From contig JAVTVY010037345.1 in the NCBI GenBank assembly GCA_036873755.1, positions 62,001 to 126,000 on the forward strand: a DNA stretch of 64,000 nt. Reading direction: 5' to 3'. The first letter of the stretch is position 1, and each line of letters opens with the position of its first letter. This document shows, piece after piece, positions 15,001-30,100 of the stretch. Source of the stretch: Hanleya hanleyi (taxonomy: Eukaryota > Mollusca > Polyplacophora > Lepidopleurida > Hanleyidae). The position numbers and the translations under genes are program-made. The notes under the pieces are model-generated. The model saw nothing but the letters and a program-made list of their open reading frames with translations, searched no databases and was not told where the DNA came from.

Positions 15001-18000
15001 GTAAACCACGCCACCATTTGTCCTACGGGATTCTCCCCACTGTTGTTGAATTTCAGCGTCGTCCACACTCGCTCGTCTGGATGGACGTACACGATTGTAT
15101 CTGGAAGAATTACGGTACATTCTGCATTCTATCGCCGTCCTTGTCAATCTCCCGACTCAAAATAATTCCTTGTCGTGAACAATTCGACCGGAATAATGAA
15201 TAATTCCACTAGACTAAGCCTGAATAGATATTTCCATCGTGTCGTAATCAAAGTAGCACGCGTCAGACCCGACAGTCAATATTCAGCCGTCGTCCATGAA
15301 AGAATTTCCGCGTCAGAGATCTCGAAATTAACGTTCCGCTGTCAATCGTAATACCAGCCGTATTCAATTGATAACGTCACCTTTTCGATAGCAAAATCTC
15401 AGTCTCCGAAACCACCGGGACCTAAAACGAGTTACTTGAAAGTGATGTTAGTAAATTCTTCACGGTGATCGAACACGGTTATCCCGAAGTATTCTTCTAT
15501 CATACCGAATGCAATGTCGTTTCCAAATTGGACGTATCATCGTAACGCTTGGGTTGTGACTGTTCACGTGAACATTATGAATGGCTCACATTATATGGTG
15601 ACCATACGGGCCTTAACCTGAATTGTGCGCAATCAGATACACCTTACAAAGCGTAGAACCACGGGTCTACAAATAGAGAATCACAGTGTTCTTGACACGA
15701 GCCACCAGCCCAAACCACCAACACATTATTAGCCTATAGTATTGGACCCTCCTACTGAGGGCCAATTACTGGCTGATGCAGCAAGATAAACATTTTCTCA
15801 GTTGGACAGCGAATTTTGAAATCAAAAACGAGGCCTGGTTACGTCATGGGTCAACTGAGACAGGCACGTGTTTGGGTATAACGATTGGGATGGCTTCTAA
15901 GAATAGTGATTCAATGAGAAAGCTCGTCGTAATTTAAAATCGCGCGGGGGGAATGACCAATCGCTGGAGGGTAGACAGATGGAACAGCACGCTCACATTG
16001 TCTGTTAATATCTTGATTTAACAGAGTCCTATGCAGGCTAACACATTATCTGGTTCATGGTTGACTGTACAGTGAAGGCAAGTTCTATGAATTAGTAATA
16101 GGCCAAGAGAGGGGACATTGCCAATAAGAGAGGTGTCGTATGTACTTACCCACAACAGAAATGAAGGATTAGAAATATGAGGATTCCAAGCACTAGAAGT
16201 AATAATACAACGGCAAACACAATCAGCAACCACAACGGGACTGAAACGAAAAAATAATAGCATTCAACGAAATGGGGAGGGAGTATTTGGCCATTAACTT
16301 TCTTTACGAGTGGAAATTATTCCAATTTGTTTGAAAATGTGGAAAAGTTTATTTACCGGTATACTCGTCCATTGCGTTATATGAGGAAGGACACAGAGAA
16401 GAGTAGTTACGTTTACATGAGAAAAAGTCCCTTAAAAATGTCCGCTGGTGATTTTTGATCATTTTGCCTGTTTTTCCTATTAGGTTATCTCCCTTTCAGG
16501 TTAAGCGATGGGGATTTCATTTAAAAGCCTTCTAGCCGAGAATTTTGCTAAACAACATTCATTCAATTTGATAAATTTTGATAAACATTGTGATTATCCG
16601 CAAACGTTTGGAATCTACGAAAAAGTTAATTACTATTAATAAGAGTTTTTCGTGAATATGCTTCAAAACTAGCTCTATTCTCCATGTTTTCTGGGTTATC
16701 AAATGGAGCATGGGTCAGTCCACTTAACATTGTCTACAGCTAAAAAATGCGCACCAACCTAACATTTTTCTTTGTTTTTCCTCATATTACACAATTATAA
16801 ATGCAACAACACACATTATAAACAAAAAATATTAATTACTGCGATTCACCAGCAGCGGACGTCCTACGTTGGTAAAGTAAAAATATAATGTCTTAAATCC
16901 TGCGCAAAAAGCTGTATTTCATACTTTTAACGCTCAGTCGTCAAAAGTGACATAAAACCGATCCGATTGGCTTTGGTCTATTTTTGTATACATTTTAGCA
17001 TGGATTTATTCAACCCTACCTGGCCTGGGGGGGGGGGGGGCGAAATGCCCCCCCCCCACCATACTTTCTGTGCTATCTCCGGAACGACAAAAAATGGAGA
17101 GCTGAAACTCCTTGACTTTATAGTTTGTCATATTGGGGTCATTTTGAGCCTATTTGCATAAACCCACAAGCACAGGATCATGGGAAAATTCAAGATGGCG
17201 GTCACATGGGGTACCAGAAAAGTGATGTTTTTGTCATAGTTCCTCAAAATTTCTTCGCGACGGAAACTGGGCAAAAACTATTTTATTTTGCATCACAGTA
17301 ATATTTAATAATTTATCATGCAGTTTTTGCGGAGAAATTGCATAAATAAAAAATTCGGGAAATCCGACCGAAAAATCGACCAAAAAATGCCGTTTTAGAA
17401 AATGACGTCACTGTGACGTCATCAAAGCGGCCATCTGAGATTTTTTACATTTTCAGGTAGATCTTGATCCAGGGGTATAGTGTGGTAAGTTTCAGCCCTC
17501 TAGCTCAAGGGGTAAGAAAAATAATTATGGGAGGGGGGGGGGCATTTTGGTTAATATATCTAGCATATGACACCTTGAACCAGAACGAATCTAAGGTTTT
17601 CAAAGCCACCACATCTGCCGTGATATTACATCGAACTATTTTTTTTTATTGAAGGTGTCATATTTTAGACATACCAGTGTAAAGTGAGCATGCGCTCTGC
17701 AGAATGTCAGTGAATGTGCGAGGTTCACGAGCAGTCAGGAACTATCATATTCCCTATTTTTCTAATGTTATTCACGTAGAAATGGAATGTAATTCATGGA
17801 GAATGGTTGCTGGATCTCAGATACATTTATACTGTTTGATTATACATTCGTAAAATATCTGTCGATAATGACATATTCGATATCAATTATCATACACCAT
17901 TCCCTTGAACCGTGACCGGTAGAGATTTCTGGGCTGCTGCGATATTTCGGGAAGGCCATGTTCTGTTGCACTGAAAGCAAATACTGTTGTTTGGTTGAAC

Positions 18001-21000
18001 GGCTTGGCGGCCAATATTGGATTAACGTAATTTCCTAGAAATCGCCTTCTCTTGAACGGATAAAGCGAATGGTCTGAAACTTGGTATACATGATTCTTCG
18101 TCCTAGTCATCGCTAATTTGACCAAGGCAAGTTGCAATTGGTCCGTCAATTCAAAATGGCCGCCGCGAAAACTTATTACATATAGACTATGGGACATGGC
18201 AATCAATAATATGCAAAAATTATGTTTCTAAGTCAAGTGATTTGGCCGCCATCTTGAATTGCGTAAAAAAATTCACAAATTGTCTAAGAGCTTACACTCG
18301 TGAACCTAGAGGGATACAGATTCTTAGGTTACTGAACTGTACAAGCAGGCCATGATGCACTAAAAATAAATATAATTGATTGTTAAATGGTTTGACGGCC
18401 ATATTGGATTGACCTACTTTCGTAAAATATCTTCTCCACCAAAACGGCTGGATGAATTGATCTGAAACTTGGTGTACATGGTCCTTGGTCAAAGTCATCG
18501 CCAGTTTGGCAAAGGAAAGTTGGTATGTGAACCAAAATAGCCGCCAAGGACCAGTCAAGGGACCTGGCGCGGTTCAATGAGATTTTGCTTCCATGAGGTG
18601 CGGGTTGGAGTGCCAAAATGAAATGTCACGTACGAAAGACATTTTTCAGTTAGCATAAATTATATTATCTTGTCATTAGCTCTGAATAGTTTGTAGGCCC
18701 TGCCTATTATGATCTTTTAGTAACAACATCTTGAAGTAGTGAAGTAGAACCGAAACTATCTACTACGTATGACGGGCCATTGCCGTCGTTCTCCTGTTAG
18801 TGCCTTAACTTGGAAACTTAATTTCACACTTCGAGAACTTCCAAGAACTCAGGAGAAAACAGGTTGAATGCACTCAGTTGACTGAATCATGCTTGAATAA
18901 TAAAAGCTTTCTCTATTAAACCACATACATCCCGTCAATTTAACAATGTTGAACTTTTGTTCCCGCAAGTATAATGATTACATGTATTATGTTGACTGTA
19001 TACCCACCCTCGCTACCAGTCCCTTCTCCCCCTCTATCTTCTACCGTCGCTGTTCTCCTTGATGCTGTATATCATATCATAGAATAACTAGTACCCAATA
19101 ACAACACAACACCGCAGCTCCATATTGTGCCGAACATAACGTATATTATATATAACAAACACGCCCACAAATAAGTTTAATTTGATATGAAGTTAGTATG
19201 TAATCATGGGACATTTCGCGAATGCATGCTTTATAATGACTCATTATCCTTAGGCTCTGTGGGGCTTGAACTGCGGTGTCGTTGTGCACTCTTCAGGTCA
19301 TGGGACTGATCTGAGCTGTGGCTGTGCACAACCCAGGTCATGGAATGATTGAAGGGCTCCAGCTCCTCAAACAGCTTGTCGTTTGAGACGCCTATCTGGG
19401 GCACACGTTGGGGTTTCCGGGTGTAAAAAAGAATATGACACCACCCTATTCACGTGCATGTGGGTCCACGGTGTTGAAAGAATTATAGAAGGCCGGACAA
19501 AGACCTCAAAAACTTTCGGTTGCATTTTTGTTACAAATGGATACTCATGCTAAATTAGTTCTTTGAGTGGTAGAGATCAAGACAGGAGGGGATACCACCC
19601 TGAGTTTGGTCAATTAAGGTCATTTTGGGGTTACTCTTTGGGTCCAATAAGGTTAAAATGGGTAAAAATCGGTTATAAATTAATATCCACCGCATTGTTT
19701 TTTACCAATGAGTAACCAAGCTGAATTAGTTGTAAGTAGTGTAGAATGTCAGGTAGTCATAGATAACACGTTTATTATAAGAATTGAGGTCATTTTAGGG
19801 TCACTTTTGGGGCAAATAATTTAAAAAAATTGTGAAAATCGGTTATATGCACAGCACTAATTGTTACGATTGGGTATTCCAGTTGAATCAGTTGAATGTA
19901 GTGTAGGGATGGATGTAGTCATACATGTGCTAAAACCATACAGTACATAAAACCAATTTAGCGTGGCTAGCCATTGGTAACAAACATCACAATGGAAATT
20001 AAGTTAGGAACGACTTTGACCAATTTTGACATTATTTAACCCCAAAAGTGACCCCGAAATGACCTTTAACGTCCAAAATCCGGGTGGTATCCCCTCCCAC
20101 CTTGAACCCTAGCACATAAAAACTAATTTAGCATGGATACCCATTTGTAACAAACAATGCCACCAAAAGTTACATTTCGTGTCCTTGGGCGGCCTACTAT
20201 TAGGCCTAAACGTCGTGTTATGACTAAAATATTGTTGAAAGCGACACAGGTGTTGGCAAGTTCATTAGCTGGGGGGTATCGTAAACAATAGATCGGACAA
20301 GGACGATTTATGACCCATACTTGATGGATTATGAGAATCTTCGGATGGTAGCATGAAGAATTAACCTCTAAAGAATAAATAAGTGGTGAAATATAGAGGT
20401 AGGCCAATTTCTGTGAAAATGTATACGGATGATCGTACTTTAGTGAGTCACCTTGTCCGATCTATATTGTTAACGATACCTCCCAGCTAATTAGCTTGCC
20501 AAACACCTGTGGAAAGCGACGTTAAATCATTTTCACTCGCTCACTCGTTGTCCTTAGACTAGGAATGATTGTCTCATGCGCCTGACAGAATGATAACCTA
20601 ACTGATAAAAGATGTAGTTCCATCGAGCTTTGGTAGTGAATAAAGGTCAATTATAAAGACCCAAGCGAGAAGCGACAATGAAGATGACAGTGAATATTCA
20701 ATCTCAGTAAACTCAGATATAATATCACAGAACATTATATCTGACGTCAACGCTATATAATCCCCTTGCGAATTTGAAACTACATCTGTTGGCCAATCGG
20801 GTGGCTAACCGGGCGAAACAACTTTAAAAAGACACCCCTTGTAATTATACACAGAAACACGTTGACCAATATAGTAAACAGAAAGGAGAAACGGTATCCA
20901 ACTAATTAAGGCATCATATCTATAGACATCATGCGTGATAAACATAAACTTCAAATTATTTACTCCCGCCGAAAAGTCTGTTTTTGTCAGGCGGTAGAAA

Positions 21001-24000
21001 ATGTCAAAAGACCGACCGACCATAAAGTTTTTCGTATCTGTGAACTAAACGTCAATCAAAGATAAATAAAAAGGGCAGAGTTTGTCGTCATTGGATTATT
21101 ATGAAATCTCGTAGAATATCGGCAAAACGGTTCCACGATTTTTTCATAGCGTCACATCTAGATGGTATTTCCATGATATATCGTCTTGGTTTACCTAGAT
21201 TGAGTGAATATTTTCCCCTGAAGTATGAATTGCACATGTATAGTTGAACTGTTCCAGTGCTTTCCAAATAGTTATAGCAGTAACCATTAAAAACTTGACG
21301 GCGTCAGGAAGAAAAGACCATTCATTGAAACCCCAAAACTTATTACGAGACTACACCCAGTGACGTACATTGAGTACCGTTATAATTAATAGCCCACATT
21401 ATAATGACGTTTTATGTAATACGATGCCCTGATATGAAATACGATAAACAGGCATATCTATAAGATCAAATTAACCAAATCTCTTACTTCTTGACATGAT
21501 TGATCACACTGTCAATTGACAGAGGGATTTCAGACCAGATATTAAAGTAGGTTGACATACACAGTCAATACCACGTCGGATTTTGTAAGACATCCAAGTC
21601 AATTCCATTTTAGGAGCCGGGACTAATATTTTGTTTTTGGTCGGGTCTATGAAAATTGAAGCTCTCAGGTTAGATGTTCAAAATGTGTTGTCGTATGTAC
21701 AAGTAAACTACAAATACGATTATCGCAAATTATCAAAGAAAAAGTTTGAAAAAGCCATCTTGAAAATGTCATATTGGACCTAACCTTTAGTAAACTTGAA
21801 AGGGAATAAATTATTTTGTCGAAATTAGGCTGAAGAGAGCGACAGTTTTTATTAATAACTGCACTCATAACGTCTGCACCCAATAGTAATATTTCAGAAG
21901 AATCTACGTAAAACATATTAATATGTCTTTCGTGTCTTGAACAAAATGCGATAATCATCGTAAACATTGTTGCAGAGAAACATTTAGACAAAATGTCAAA
22001 TCCGAAAGTAAAATACTTACCGTAAGTTACATTCACTGTCAATGCCACATACATAATTTTTGTCAAGAGATTATTAAACTTAATGCGACCGCAGCTATGA
22101 ATTTCATAAGTACACTATTCAAATACTTATACTATTCTGCGCGAGTAGTTATCGCGAATAAATTCCCTATGTGTAGGTGCTCAGATATATATCCCAATCT
22201 CGAATAAAAAATTTATTGAGCCGATAAAATAATAGTGGATTTTTAAATCGTGCATGACACTCTTACTATAACATTTCCTTTTAACTGGCCATGGGATGCA
22301 TTTTGGCAAATTGGCTAGGTATATTTTAGTTTCTAACTGCATAGCTTTGCATAACGAAGCCATGCGTATAGCCTAGTTGGTGGACTAGGTCAAAACGTTG
22401 AGGAACTTTGGCGAACTCAAATGTGCTTATCAGTAGACTTTAGACGGAGCGGCGGGTGGGGGTGAAGTATTATTCATTTGGGTGAGTGAGTGAGTAAGTG
22501 AGTAGGATTTAACGTCGTTTTCAACATTTTTTTTTCAGTCATATCACGAAGGTGACTATATGTGTCAGGACACGTGAGTGTCCACAGTTCCTAATATCCT
22601 GGACACCGATCAGCCCAGCCAGTACAGCATTCATTTGGACCCAGTGTGCACATTAACGTTGAATATTTTTATTGGATTATTCGTTAGATTGCGCTGTATG
22701 TATGACGAAACCTAAAACACGAAACGATCCAACTACATTTATTAGGTAACTCTCATCTGTTCTCCATTGGGTCTCAACAGAAAGAAAACTATATGTGATA
22801 TTGTCATAGAGAGTAGGTAACATTTATATCCATTTATTTTGCAAGTGACCGAGCGTTTTAGCGACTTGGCTTTACTACTGGCGATTTGATGCCAAACTCT
22901 GAGGGCGCAGGTTCGAGTCTCGCACAGGACTGGCCCGTCTAGCATAAGTATTTATGATTTACAAAGAGAGTGTCATCCTAAAAATAATTGGATAAAAATT
23001 AAAGAAAATTAGTTGAATATCTCCTCTACAACTCACCGTCCGTTTCGGATATGTTGATGGATGGAAAGGTTACATTTTGATAAGTCTGTACATCCGGGCT
23101 ATTGTTGATGAGGGTGCAGGTGGGTTCCGTGCCTTGCCAGGTGCCCGACTGACAGAGTTGGGAGGGTGACCCGACCATCTGGAACCCGCTGTTACACGTG
23201 TAATACACCCGGCTTCCATTGTTGTAGCTGGCGGAGGTGATTACAATACCGTTAGTGATACCCGTTGGATTGGGGCACGACATCACTATAACTTAGCAGT
23301 AGTATTGTATCGAACAAGTACGTCTCTCACCTGAGGGGAAAGTGTAGAAAACACAACTACTCCGTTATTTAAGCTGTTTGCTTGCAAGAAAATACAATGA
23401 CTGAACTTTTATGGCCTAGTTACAAATTAAGAGATTCCGGAGACGTCAAGCCCCCATTTAAATTCACTCTTGCGGAGATTAGTTAAACGGACTAGTAACG
23501 AATGATAAGAATCAGTCCCAAAACTCTCTCTAGTTCTGAATACCGTAGGCCTACATGTTAATTGAAAACATCATAGATTGTGGCGATACGTGGATTTATT
23601 TGGTTTATTTTAACCTCTTCAGGTGAAGAAATTATACATGTGGAACTACTTCACAAAAAGCTAAGGGCATGTTGCCAGGGCAAACCACAATGAAGAGTGC
23701 TAGGATGGGCCCTTAACCAATACTTATAAATACATAAAAAAATGTATTGTCGGAATTAAATCGGTATGGAATTCTCGACTTTTGAATTTGTCACTATACC
23801 GTTGTGGTTCAAGTGGTTTCAGTTTTATTAAATAAATTTCATATTTTGGTAAATAGCCTTTATGTGTAAAGAAACGACGATCAGAGTCATCAGGGCAACA
23901 TTTGTTTTCAATTTGGTCTTTTAAATCTAGGTTTTCATGGCTTTAGAAGCTAAACTATTGCATGGGCAGAGTTAGCTAAATAATATATAGCCCTCCCGAG

Positions 24001-27000
24001 TATGAGGGCTATAATGGGTCTGTTCATGGAAGATCGGCTTCAAACATCTGCCTTCAGCTATTTCTTGTGCTCTGCACTATTGTGAAATAGTGACGCATAT
24101 ATCGCCGTCTGAATTTTCCAGTCGAAAACTTCAACTCTCTACGCGCCATGTTGGTGACGTCACGCTATATGTGTATATGGGCCATTTGCAATTGAACATG
24201 GCGCGCGAAGTGAAAGTCGTCGACTGGAAAATTCAGACGGCGATATATTCGTTACTATTTCACAATAGTGCGCAAGATTTTAAAATATTGTGCAGGAGGG
24301 GATAGAGATTAGATGTACGGCAGTTTCAGAGGTGGGTGATTCGTAATAAAATTATCTAAAACCCTCGCTGGAGGTGACTGGGGCCGACCTATAGCCCTCA
24401 TACTCGGGAGGGCTATATATTATTTAGCTAGGACAGAGTAAATCAGTTTAGTATGAGGTCGCAGAACTTCTTGTTAGTACGCCGTCATTGTTTCCCACCA
24501 CCTTAATATGTTGTGTTTATTAATTATTCTATCGGATATAATCAGTCCTATTAAAAATGTAATCAACATAGAGCGAAAAGTACGGAGCTACTTTACCGGA
24601 ATATAAAGAGGGGAGATATCAGCCCTCCTCTAAAACGAACACGCCCATGCGGACAGTTTTATCCTTATGTGACTGAACGCTCACGTCGATGGTAAACACT
24701 CTCACGTTTAAATCAAACTAACTAATTAAATGTGGCAAAAACAGAATTGCTGAAACGAAAAGACCTGTCAGTCGGTTTGTAAATACTTGTGCTATCAAAT
24801 AACTACAATGTTCTATGATCCTCAATTAGAGGAAACTAATGGTGCGGAGCGGCACCACCCTTCGGTGATCCTTTCAATATCGACATGCGCAATACAACTA
24901 GTCTAAGAACAAGTTCGCAAGTATTGATTTAAAAATATTGTGTCATATACGGTCCGTTGAAGACGACTCAAGTGTAATGGAAATACGATGGGATGAAATG
25001 GTATATTACCTAGCGACAGTAGCCTATTAGACAAGCTAACCGATAAGACTGTGAAATCATGGGCACATACTTATACAAGGTATTAAAAGTGTTTTATGTG
25101 AAAAAAGTTCGATCTAATAAGAACGTAGATATGTATTGTATTGCAACTCTAAATGTTGATGGTGGTTCAGTAGAATGGTATATTAACTGTTTAACTATTC
25201 ATTTGTTTCATTTTGAAATAAACCTCTTTAACTATCTACTTGTTTTCGTTGATGTCAAGACCGTTTTAGAAAAACATAACAATCCTTACATTGGTCAATC
25301 TGGTAGTGAAAAGTAGGGTCGGTGATCGGTTATATACTATTATGCGCGCCCCAAAATACATTCATATAGATTTTGAAATTTGAAAGTTTGATAGGCCGAT
25401 GAACCAAAGAACAGCGAATCAAACGCAACATTATAAAAGGGTGGTGGAAAACGATGCTGGTGTACTGACAAGAAGTCACATGACCCCACAGTCAAATATA
25501 CTGACTATATATTTCTAAAAAAAAATCACAAGAACCAAAATGATCCCTGTGATGATTTATATCTCAGCCAGGCTTTATTGTGGCTGTTCATGTGGACACC
25601 TTGAATGACATGACCACACGGCCCGTAGCACCGGCCTGAGCGGAATTAGATAGAAATATTTCAGAGCGATGATGTAATAGCCCTATCAAGTCATCTGTTG
25701 AAAAAGGATGAAGTATTTGACCGCCAGATAGTAAAAGGCGGCCCAAACGAGGGACTTTATCGAATGCAAGTTCGTTTTCAGAACAAATACCTGTGAGATC
25801 CGACGCCGACCCAGTGCTTCATTCTCCACCATGTTTACAAGTCACAAATCTAGTCACAAAGATTTGTACAAAGGGCATGCCTCGGGGACGAAACGTCCAC
25901 CAGCAGGATCTCACCATATACAGGCAACAATTAAACGCAACATCAAAACGGTGGTGGAAAACGATCCCGGCGTACTGACAAGATGCCATATGACCCCACA
26001 GACCTCATAAGATGTCAGCAACTCTGCAACTAAAAACGTGATAATACTAGTACGGTACATGAAACTTACCGATTTCTCTGAAACCATGTGATAGGTCACC
26101 TAAAGCTAACTTTTAAACGCCGGTTTCTTCGGTGGAATCCAACAACCCCGACTGGGGAATGTTCGTTCTATATCAATATTCCCTTGTTCCCTCAGACGGT
26201 TTACCCAAAGGCCTATGAAGTAAAACTTGTCTGTCTCCACAGAATTATCCACTCAAGAAAACAGTGCAAACCATTTTCAATACATATGATTATGAACACA
26301 GAGTAAAACATGTCAAGAATCACTCTCAGCTGTCGTCTTATCCCTGTCTCACCGATCTACTTGATTCCGGTATTATGTTTATAGTGTACGGTAGTCCGGT
26401 GCTTTCGTCGACATGCCGCCATGTGGGGTAGGTTGACAGGGTCAAGTGCTAGGTGCAGATCTGTTTGTGGAAATCTGCACGATCTGTAAATTTTGTTCAT
26501 TTGTTTGCTATATTTGTCCACACTCTTAGATATCTGTGTCTCTCGAATGTTCGTTCTTAATCTGGTATAGATTGACCCGTAATCCTAAGTTTAAAGAACG
26601 CTCGATTTTTCAACTCAGACTGATGGCGTTTAGAATTTCGAAGCTGATATGGAAAATTCAACGGCAGTGAAAATACTTATAAGATTAATTCAGTTGGTAA
26701 TTTTAGACTGTAGGACTGTCTGTCAACTCCAGGTATTGACAGACAGGGAGAGTGAGCTCTTTCAGCTATCTCCTCTTCAGCGATTGGTCATTACTCCAGG
26801 TCATTTTAAATAAGACGAGCTATCTCATTGGCTTATTATTTATAGGAGCTCATCCTATGAGCTTGCATCATTTATCCATACATTTTCAATGATCAATCTT
26901 AGCAAATGGTGCGCTTTTGACTGAATTGTAGCTTGTTTATATATTTTTATACACATTTAAGCTAAATATTGTAATTTTACATTTCAATACTTTCATAATC

Positions 27001-27132
27001 TATATATATATATATTTGGTATTTTTATATTTTTATATTTGCACATCACCACAACATAATTTGTATATACACATACTCGACCTCATGTATAAGTCGCCGT
27101 TGGCTAAATGAGCATTTCGAGTCTAAATAAAG

Positions 27133-27170
<38 letters not shown>

Positions 27171-30100
27171 CCCCATCTTAATACACGACCACGTGACTGT
27201 GTAATTTAACCTGTGACATAGCAAGGCCTCGTTTTCGCTCTCAAAATATGACGGCTAACGCGGCAAAAGCCATTGACCCTTCGTCTGGAGGGTTCAATAC
27301 CATAGCCTATTGGCTATACCACAAGCTTCTTTCAGCCCTGTTGACGAGGGCCCTTCAGCACGTAAAGCATTTTGTGAAAGGTATTGTGCCACTATTTCTA
27401 AGAACTCCGGGATTGAATGCATGTGGATATTGAAAAAAAAACTAAATGTCTTACAGAAGAACTTGATGCTAAAGGTCACATACCGTAGAGACATGTATCC
27501 ACATGGGATTTCTCCACTCTCTATACTACAATCCCTCAGCAGGACCTTATTGTCCGTCTTAGTTCATTAATAGTATCGGTGTTCAAGAAAACTGATCGCC
27601 GATACATTAATGTCAGAAGCCACAAAGCATTCTTTAGCTCTACTACATACAAGGGATATCATTCATGGGATGTTTCTTTGTTGATAAAGTTGTTCGAATT
27701 TCTCATTAATAATATCTATTTGAAATTTGGCAATACAATATATCAACAGCATATAGGTATTCCAATGGGTACTAACTGTGCATCATTTTTGACTGACCTA
27801 TATCTGTTCTCTCATGAAGACGACCATATGCAGACGCTTTCAAAAACAGATTATTTCAAAGCCCGTTCCTTCTCATTCACCAAACGCTATATAGACGATC
27901 TTCTTGCTTTGGATAATCGCTATATAAATGACGGGGTGAAGGATATATATCCACCTTCAGTGAATTTGAAGAAAACTACAGATGGCCCTAGCGGCACATC
28001 TTATTAAGACCTATATCTCTATAAAAATGAAGCTGGCCTTCTCTCTCGTCGAATTTACGACAAAAGAAATGATTAAAATTTCGACATAGTAACTATCCCT
28101 ATCTGGATAGTAATATACCAGAGGAACCTGCATATGGCGTATACATATCTCGCCTAGTAGCATTTGCTAGATCCCGTGTTAAATGTGACCATTTTAGTCA
28201 ACGTCACAAAACATTATTGCAGAAATTTGTAAAACAGGGCTATATCATCAAGCGCCTCCACGCGAAGTTTCTCAAATTTGGCGATACATATCGCATTCTG
28301 ACAGCAAAATACGAGCGTAGCGTGCAAGATCTATGGCGGTACGTTTCGAAACTTGTGTCTAATTCCGTTGAACCCGTGGCTAGGGGCCGTATGAACCCAT
28401 GTACTTCAAGATCCTCATAGTTTTCATATGAACAAACACCATCAAAGCGTGACTGAGATATACCATACTCTAGATAACGACTTTACAACGTATATCATAT
28501 AAATTAAGAATACTGATCAGCGATACGAATTTGATATTTTTGAAACATCATCATGTCTTGCTGGCATCATTGAAAACTGTTGACCGATTCTCTCTTGCAG
28601 GAAACTAGCCCATGTTTGTACTATGATTTTCTGATTCATACTCCATGTAAGAATCACGAGACAATGCATATAATAGTCTGGGGACAACAACATGTCTAGA
28701 CGTGCCTTTTCAGCTGCACAAAGAATCGGACAATACATGTAGCTCCCTACATGAATTATCTACCGATTGTCTTCTTGAATTTGGTGCTTATTCTGTTACA
28801 TGGCAGTGTGACTGACGTCACCGGACCTACGAAGTAGGTTAGGTATTACGTCTCCGACGCGCACTGAACTCTTGGAAATCCCGCCTATATTACGATGGGC
28901 ACGGCCCAAGTCAGAATCACCAGTGATTTTCATCAAAAATCACCAGAAATTTTCATCAAAAATAGGTCAGCTCAGAACTTGCTGGTAACAGTCCCCTAAT
29001 GCACCTTCATGCAAACAATCAAGGTTCTAATGTCAACGGTTCTCCTTATTTTGCCGAAGAAAGGATTCGGATGGACTCACTCACTCACTCACTCACTCAC
29101 TGACTACCGGACAATTTGCAGATGGTAGCCTACTTCGTAGGAATATGAAATATGGAAGAAGTCTTTGGACGACGACTGAATAATGAATGACGGACCAGAC
29201 GCTTGTAATTACGAAACGACCTGATTTGTGTGACTAGAATACTGTTGATATATAGATGACACCTTTCTATTATTTAACCTTGTCATAGCACTCACGCACG
29301 AGTGCCGACAATACTGAACATAACAGAGCCATATCACTATTCGGTCAACCAAACTCGATACAAACCAGATTGTAAGCGGTAGTGCACACTTCAAATTTGT
29401 CGTTAACGTTTGACAGGCACCAGGAATGTACATTGTCGTACTCATTCCTAGAAACACTATTGAAACTTATCTAAAAATGTCGCCCACCCCCCTATATCAA
29501 CATATAGACGTTACGAGATGGAGTGTAGGGGCACTGCGCTGTAGTCACTCGCATGTGGAGTAGTTCCCTACCTTTGCTATTGACACACCGGTTCTCGTCA
29601 GCTCACCGAAGTTAAGCAACGATGAGTTCGAAATTCTGCAAACAAAGTTACAAATCAATTGTTTGTTCTTAGTAACACTGGACAAAAAGATCCTCTTATC
29701 TTAGAATTATCAGACAATGGTGGGCGCCAAGATCCTTCATGATCTCTCGTTTAAGCTTAGAAAGCAACGGAATTTAACGAGAACTGGTTTCCGAAAGAAG
29801 CAGATTGCTATACTCGGTGAAGATATTGAGAGCTTCTCGATGGGGTAGAGACCAGAAGCTCGGGCAATAACAAACTCTGAACTGATATCCATCATATAAA
29901 ACTAAAAGATTAATAATAATTACAATAATTTTATTGGTCATACAATTATAATGTTGAACATACAATAATGTCATCATAAATTATCGCAACTTCTGTGCAT
30001 TAAAACATTTCACTCTGGACGAAAATCCAGAAGCAAAAGCTATGGGGAAACATTGGGTGCACAATTATGGGATTTACATTTTATTTGATTTTATGTTATC